From the NCBI RefSeq assembly GCF_050157905.1, contig NZ_JBKIWZ010000001.1, forward strand, positions 2,666,001 to 2,730,000: a DNA stretch of 64,000 bases, read 5' to 3'. The stretch comes from Pantoea sp050157905 (lineage in GTDB: Bacteria; Pseudomonadota; Gammaproteobacteria; Enterobacterales; Enterobacteriaceae). The notes below the pieces were generated by a model that worked only from the letters and a program-made list of their open reading frames with translations, had not been told where the DNA came from and made no database searches. The translations under genes were made by a program, and so were the position numbers. Shown here piece after piece: positions 59,502 through 64,000 of the stretch (its first letter is position 1; the number at the start of each line of letters is the position of its first letter).

Positions 59502-60734
59502 ATGCAGAAAACTCTCTCCTCACGTCTGGGCTCGCTGCTCGCCGGAAGCCTGGTGAAGCAAATCATGATTGGGCTGATCGCCGGTGTCGCGCTCGCCTGG
59601 ATTTCACACGATGCCGCGCTGGCGGTGGGTCTGCTGGGTGAACTGTTTGTCAGTGCGCTGAAAGCAGTCGCACCGGTGCTGGTTCTGATGCTGGTTATCG
59701 CCTCGATCGCCAACCACCAGCAGGGCCAGAAAACGAATATCCGGCCGATTATCATGCTCTATCTGCTGAGCACCTTTTTCGCGGCAGTCGTCGCGGTAGC
59801 CTTCAGCCATCTGGTGCCGCAGACGCTGACACTGGCCGTGGGCAGCACAGAAATCGTGCCGCCTTCCGGAATCACGGAAGTGTTGCGCGGGCTGCTGATG
59901 AGTATGGTGTCGAACCCGATTACCGCCCTGATGCAGGCTAACTATATCGGTATTCTGGTCTGGGCCGTTGGCCTGGGGCTGGCGTTCCGTCACAGCAGTG
60001 ACTCGACCCGCGCCGTGCTGAATGATGCTTCAGAGGCGGTTACCTGGCTGGTCCGCTGCGTTATCCGCTGCGCGCCGATCGGCATTTTCGGCCTGGTGGC
60101 GTCAATCCTGGCCTCAACCGGCTTTGGCGCGCTGTGGCAATATGCCCATCTGCTGGCGCTGTTACTGGGCTGTATGCTGCTGATGGCACTGGTGGTCAAT
60201 CCGATGCTGGTGTTCTGGAAAATCCGCCGTAACCCCTATCCGCTGGTCTTTACCTGCCTGCGTGAAAGCGGCGTCACCGCTTTCTTTACCCGCAGCTCTG
60301 CCGCCAACATTCCGGTGAATATGGCGCTGGCAAAGCGTCTTGGCCTGGATGAGGATACCTATTCGGTGTCGATTCCGCTGGGTGCGACCATCAGTATGGC
60401 GGGTGCCTCGATCACCATCACCGTGCTGACGCTGGCGGCCGTGCATACGCTGGGCATCAGTATTGACGTGCCGACGGCGATTCTGCTGAGTCTGGTGGCG
60501 TCACTCTGTGCCTGCGGCGCATCGGGTGTGGCAGGCGGTTCGCTACTGCTGATCCCGGTAGCCTGCAACATGTTCGGCATCCCGAACGATCTGGCGATGC
60601 AGGTGGTAGCGGTCGGCTTTATCATCGGCGTTCTGCAGGATTCGGCGGAAACCGCGCTGAACTCCTCAACCGATATTCTGTTTACTGCCGCCGTGTGTCA
60701 GGCAGAAGCAGAGCGCGAAACCAGCCGGGCCTGA
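59502..60734 (+). CDS. sstT: Sodium/serine-threonine symporter SstT
   Basis: The 410-residue DAACS-family transporter has about eight membrane segments plus hairpins, with FFTRSSAANIPVNMALAKRLG and GASGVAGGSLLLIPVACNMFG as family signatures. It imports serine and threonine with Na+. The ATG at 59502 gives the MQKTLSSRLGSLL start. It follows alx, as in E. coli. Confidence 0.95.
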   Translation: MQKTLSSRLGSLLAGSLVKQIMIGLIAGVALAWISHDAALAVGLLGELFVSALKAVAPVLVLMLVIASIANHQQGQKTNIRPIIMLYLLSTFFAAVVAVAFSHLVPQTLTLAVGSTEIVPPSGITEVLRGLLMSMVSNPITALMQANYIGILVWAVGLGLAFRHSSDSTRAVLNDASEAVTWLVRCVIRCAPIGIFGLVASILASTGFGALWQYAHLLALLLGCMLLMALVVNPMLVFWKIRRNPYPLVFTCLRESGVTAFFTRSSAANIPVNMALAKRLGLDEDTYSVSIPLGATISMAGASITITVLTLAAVHTLGISIDVPTAILLSLVASLCACGASGVAGGSLLLIPVACNMFGIPNDLAMQVVAVGFIIGVLQDSAETALNSSTDILFTAAVCQAEAERETSRA

Positions 60735-60825
60735 TGCCCTGAACATACAAAGGCGACCCGCGAATCTGATGCCGGTCGCCTGATGATATCGGTAACGTCT
60801 GGCCCGGTGGCGGTGAAACCGTGCC

Positions 60826-60940
60826 TGCGAAAGGAACAGGGTCAGAGCGGAAAGTCGCAAAAGCCGTCATCCATGACATGCACGGCCCACGCCATCCATG
60901 GCGCGGGACGCTTTTCTCCTCTGACCCTGTTCCCTGCGCG
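60826..60940. repeat. Imperfect inverted-repeat element after sstT
   Basis: A perfect 15-bp inverted repeat (GGAACAGGGTCAGAG at 60833-60847 and its complement at 60919-60933) frames 71 bases, with further partial pairing at both sides (CCTGCGA outside, GGAAAG and CTTTTC inside). Internal ATCCATG words recur. It looks like a miniature intergenic repeat and may also end sstT and uxaA transcripts. The 297-base gap has no gene. Confidence 0.6.
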
Positions 60941-61031
60941 TTTAGCTCTAGTATGGCGACAGCCTTCATTCTGACAGGTGCCTGTCTGTAATCTGAAGCG
61001 ATCCGCAGTAATAACGGACCAGTTGCTGGTT

Positions 61032-62522
61032 TCAGAGCGTCACACCGCTTTTAAAAATCGCCAGTTCGCGGAAATCGTTCTTCTCATTGTTGGTCAGCTC
61101 ACCGCTGGCTATCGCGACAATGTGGTCAACAAAATCTTCCAGCATCGCCTCCATACTCATCCCCTCGATCAACCGGCCAGCATTAAAGTCAATCCAGTGT
61201 GGTTTCTTCTCCGCCAGCGGCGTGTTGGTCGCCAGCTTCACCGTCGGCACAAAACCGCCATACGGCGTGCCGCGTCCGGTGCTGAACAGCACCATGTGGC
61301 ATCCGGCGCCCGCCAGCGCGCTGGTGGCGACGGCATCGTTGCCCGGCGCGCTCAGCAGATTCAGCCCCGGCGTTTTTAACCGCTCGCCATACTTCAGCAC
61401 ATCGACCACCTGGCTCTGCCCCGCTTTCTGGGTACAGCCCAGCGACTTCTCCTCCAGCGTGGTAATGCCGCCCGCCTTGTTGCCCGGTGACGGGTTCTCG
61501 TAGATGGGCTGCTGGTGATCGATAAAGTACTGTTTAAAATCGTTAATCATCGCCACCGTTTTGCTGAAGGTTGCTTCGTCGCGACAGCGGCTCATCAGAA
61601 TCTGTTCCGCGCCAAACATCTCCGGCACTTCGGTCAGGACAGTCGTGCCGCCGTTGGCGATCATCTGATCGGAGAAACGGCCCAGCAGCGGGTTGGCGGT
61701 GATGCCGGATAGCCCATCCGATCCGCCGCACTCCAGACCAAATTTCAGTTCACTGAGCCTGCCGGGTTCGCGACGATCGTGGCGCATTTTTTCATAGAGC
61801 GCGTGCAGATGCGCAACCCCGGCCTCAACCTCGTCGTCATGCTGCTGACAGACCATAAACGCGACCCGGTCGCTTTCAAACGCGCCCAGGGTGTCGCGAA
61901 ACGCATCGACCTGATTGTTTTCACAGCCCAGGCCAATCACCAGCACCGCGCCCGCATTGGGATGGCGCACCATGTTCTGCAGCATGGTGCGGGTGTTTTC
62001 GTGATCCTGTCCCAGCTGCGAGCAGCCAAAGGTGTGGCTGAACAGGAACACCCCGTCGGTCCCTTCTGCCTGCTGCGTCTCTTTCAGAAAGCGTTGCTGA
62101 ATCTGACGCGCAATGCCGTTAACACAGCCGACGGTAGGCAGGATCCACAACTCATTGCGGATGCCGACCTCGCCGCTGGCGCGACGATAAATCTGCACTT
62201 CGCGATCACCCGGCTGCGGCGGCAGGGTCACGAAATCGGGCTGATAAGCGTAGTCGTCCAGGTCGCAGAGATTGGTACGGGCGTTCTGTGAATGAATCAG
62301 CTCACCCGCGGCTACAGGCTGCGTGGCGTGGGCAATTGGCAGCCCATATTTGATCACCAGCGCATCCTGCGCGACCGGTTGCAGAGCAAATTTATGCCCG
62401 CGCCCTACCGCCTGCTGCAGCACCACAGGCTGTGGCGCCAGGTCGATGGTGGCCCCCGCGTCTAAGTCCCGTAATGCCACCGCGACGTTATCGCGGGGAT
62501 CAATTTTAATGGCATCTTGCAT
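61032..62522 (-). CDS. uxaA: Altronate dehydratase UxaA
   Basis: The 496-residue enzyme dehydrates D-altronate to 2-keto-3-deoxygluconate in galacturonate breakdown. The N-terminal SAF domain is seen at LRDLDAGATIDLAPQP, and the catalytic domain contains FSHTFGCSQLG and GLECGGSDGLSGITANP. It needs Fe2+ or Mn2+. It starts four bases after uxaB, so both share one message. Confidence 0.95.
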   Translation of the reverse strand: MQDAIKIDPRDNVAVALRDLDAGATIDLAPQPVVLQQAVGRGHKFALQPVAQDALVIKYGLPIAHATQPVAAGELIHSQNARTNLCDLDDYAYQPDFVTLPPQPGDREVQIYRRASGEVGIRNELWILPTVGCVNGIARQIQQRFLKETQQAEGTDGVFLFSHTFGCSQLGQDHENTRTMLQNMVRHPNAGAVLVIGLGCENNQVDAFRDTLGAFESDRVAFMVCQQHDDEVEAGVAHLHALYEKMRHDRREPGRLSELKFGLECGGSDGLSGITANPLLGRFSDQMIANGGTTVLTEVPEMFGAEQILMSRCRDEATFSKTVAMINDFKQYFIDHQQPIYENPSPGNKAGGITTLEEKSLGCTQKAGQSQVVDVLKYGERLKTPGLNLLSAPGNDAVATSALAGAGCHMVLFSTGRGTPYGGFVPTVKLATNTPLAEKKPHWIDFNAGRLIEGMSMEAMLEDFVDHIVAIASGELTNNEKNDFRELAIFKSGVTL

Positions 62523-62526
62523 CGCG

Positions 62527-63978
62527 TTATCTCAGTTGGCTCAGCGCCTCACGCATCCCGTGGGCGATGATGTTTTGCAGGTGTAGGGTGACCTGTTCAG
62601 CCAGTCCGGGCTGACGGGTTAAATCCTGGCCCCAGTGCGGCGCGTTGCCGAGTACGCCATGCACCAGTTGTGACAGCGCATGCGGGTCAGCATCACAGGC
62701 TTTCCAGGCTTTAGCGTAAAAAGCCAGCCAGTACGGCTCATCCTGCAGCGGCCACGCCTTTCCGGCTGACTCGCCGCGATAAAAAGCGATCAGCGCCGCC
62801 AGGGCAAAGGTGATATGCGTCGGCCATCTGCCGGTTTGCTGATGAGCAGCAAGCAGCGGCGTCAGCAGGCGGGTACGGAACTTAGTCATGCCATTCAGGG
62901 CAATCGACAGCAGCGCGTGGCGGATAAAGGGGTTGCGGAAGCGGCGCATGACCGCATCGGCGAACCTGTGCAACTCCTCTGGTGGCAGATCCAGTGTCGG
63001 GATCACCTCATGGCGCAGCAGCCGATCCACAAAGCCGGCGATTGCCGGATCGGCCATCGCCTCCCCGACGCTCTCAATACCGGCCAGAAACGCCACCGGC
63101 ACCATCGCGGTATGGGCACCGTTAAGGATGGCGACCTTCTGCGCTTTGTAGGGCGCGATATCATCCACATGCCGGATTTGCGGCGTTAGCGCCGCCAGCT
63201 TCAGTTCGCTGAACAGCGCCGATGGCCCCTGAATGACAAACTGGTAGTAAACTTCGCCCGCCACCAGATAGCGATCTTCATAGCCCAGCGCGCTCTGCAG
63301 CTGCTCACTCTCCGCCGGAAAACCGGTCACGATGCGGTCTACCAGAGTGTTGTAGAAAGCACAGTCCTGATTAACCCAGGTTTTAAATTCTGAGGGCAGA
63401 TGCCAGAGGTCGGCGTAGCGCAGCACAAGTTCGCGCAGCGTGTCGCCGTTGTGATCTATCAGCTCACACGGCACCACCAGCCAGCCCCGGTCGCGGGCGC
63501 CGCTGAAATGGGTATAGCGCGCCCACAGCAGCTGCGTCAGTTTGCCGGGATAACTGCTGGCGGGCGCGTCAGAGAGCCGATCCGTTTCGCTGAAGGTGAT
63601 GCCCGCTTCGGTGGTATTGGAGAAAACCATGCGCAGGTCGGGATTACGGGCCAGCGCCATAAAGGCATCATGCTGCTGCCAGGGCTGGATCTCGCGGTTG
63701 AGGCTGCGGATCAGCCGGGTTTCGCTGATCGCCTCGCCCCGATCGTTCAGCCCGCGGATCAGCGTGGTGTAAAGACCCTCCTGCTGATTCAGGCTGTCAC
63801 TGACCTCACGGTTGCGCGGCCGCACCACCACGATCCCGGCATCAATGTCCTGATGTTCATTCAGCCAGTCAATCTGCCAGTCGATAAAAGCACGCAGAAA
63901 GTTGCCTTCACCAAACTGGATGATGCGGTCGCGGTAGACCGGCCCCGGAAAGTCGTGGCGGTTCAGCCTTTTCATCAT
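62527..63978 (-). CDS. uxaB: Altronate oxidoreductase (tagaturonate reductase) UxaB
   Basis: The 483-residue long-chain mannitol-dehydrogenase-type enzyme reduces D-tagaturonate to D-altronate with NADH. RIIQFGEGNFLRAFIDWQID is the family N-terminus and FSNTTEAGITF the cofactor region. Its ATG overlaps the stop of an upstream frame that is probably uxaC. In E. coli uxaB lies elsewhere, so clustering with uxaA is a difference. Confidence 0.95.
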   Translation of the reverse strand: MMKRLNRHDFPGPVYRDRIIQFGEGNFLRAFIDWQIDWLNEHQDIDAGIVVVRPRNREVSDSLNQQEGLYTTLIRGLNDRGEAISETRLIRSLNREIQPWQQHDAFMALARNPDLRMVFSNTTEAGITFSETDRLSDAPASSYPGKLTQLLWARYTHFSGARDRGWLVVPCELIDHNGDTLRELVLRYADLWHLPSEFKTWVNQDCAFYNTLVDRIVTGFPAESEQLQSALGYEDRYLVAGEVYYQFVIQGPSALFSELKLAALTPQIRHVDDIAPYKAQKVAILNGAHTAMVPVAFLAGIESVGEAMADPAIAGFVDRLLRHEVIPTLDLPPEELHRFADAVMRRFRNPFIRHALLSIALNGMTKFRTRLLTPLLAAHQQTGRWPTHITFALAALIAFYRGESAGKAWPLQDEPYWLAFYAKAWKACDADPHALSQLVHGVLGNAPHWGQDLTRQPGLAEQVTLHLQNIIAHGMREALSQLR

Positions 63979-64000
63979 CAGGCCCCCAGCTCGATGCCGA
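63978..64000 (-). CDS. uxaC: C-terminal end of an upstream gene, probably uronate isomerase
   Basis: On the minus strand the last codons read GIELGA followed by a TGA that overlaps the uxaB ATG. E. coli UxaC ends in a similar AIELN, and an isomerase would complete the pathway. Only seven codons are visible, so the call is tentative. Confidence 0.5.

Overview
The window is chromosomal DNA from an enterobacterium, most likely Erwiniaceae (Pantoea or a close relative). The evidence is the set of closely E. coli-like proteins in an E. coli-like gene order (dnaG-rpoD-mug-ileX; fadH, rlmG, ygjP, ygjR, alx, sstT, uxaA), combined with a beta-type chaperone-usher operon and a carbonic anhydrase-SulP pair. 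The genus is an inference; no 16S or species marker is present.

Layout. 1-4265: end of dnaG, rpoD, mug and the promoter of ileX, a tRNA-Ile with a CAU anticodon. 4295-38723: a P2/186-type prophage integrated in ileX and bounded by a 52-bp direct repeat, with integrase arm-like repeats just inside both ends. 38724-44102: an AT-rich stretch and a four-gene fimbrial operon. 44196-49086: ddlA, a membrane diguanylate cyclase, and a SulP transporter with its carbonic anhydrase. 49672-60734: acid phosphatase, laccase-domain protein, fadH, rlmG, ygjP, chloride channel, ygjR, the Mn riboswitch with alx, and sstT. 61032-64000: hexuronate genes uxaA, uxaB and the tail end of a gene that is probably uxaC.

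The prophage looks complete. From attL to attR it carries a DarT-NADAR toxin-antitoxin pair, Ogr, tail genes D U T E(E') FII FI, an accessory block, fibre and baseplate genes G H I J W V, a reverse-strand accessory gene, S R, the lysis genes (Rz1, Rz, antiholin, endolysin, holin), X and L M N O, then P and Q on the plus strand. Next come an accessory NTPase, cos, a LexA-box gene, replication gene A, small early genes, CII, an Apl/Cox-type regulator, a CI repressor and the integrase. Two accessory genes follow before attR. The repressor, CII, Fil and LexA-box arrangement resembles phage 186 more than P2. TGT-N12-ACA Ogr sites lie before FI, V and the P/O pair.

The accessory genes are visibly AT-rich against the GC-rich phage core and sit where P2-type phages vary (attL flank, Z/fun region, V-S gap, Q-cos interval, int-attR interval). 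The most interesting are two adjacent genes after int whose products each show a PD-(D/E)XK nuclease signature, the P-loop NTPase with its own promoter beside cos, and the DarT-NADAR pair. Together they look like defence or exclusion cargo of a working temperate phage. The functions of the nuclease pair, the NTPase and the membrane proteins are inferred only from motifs and position.
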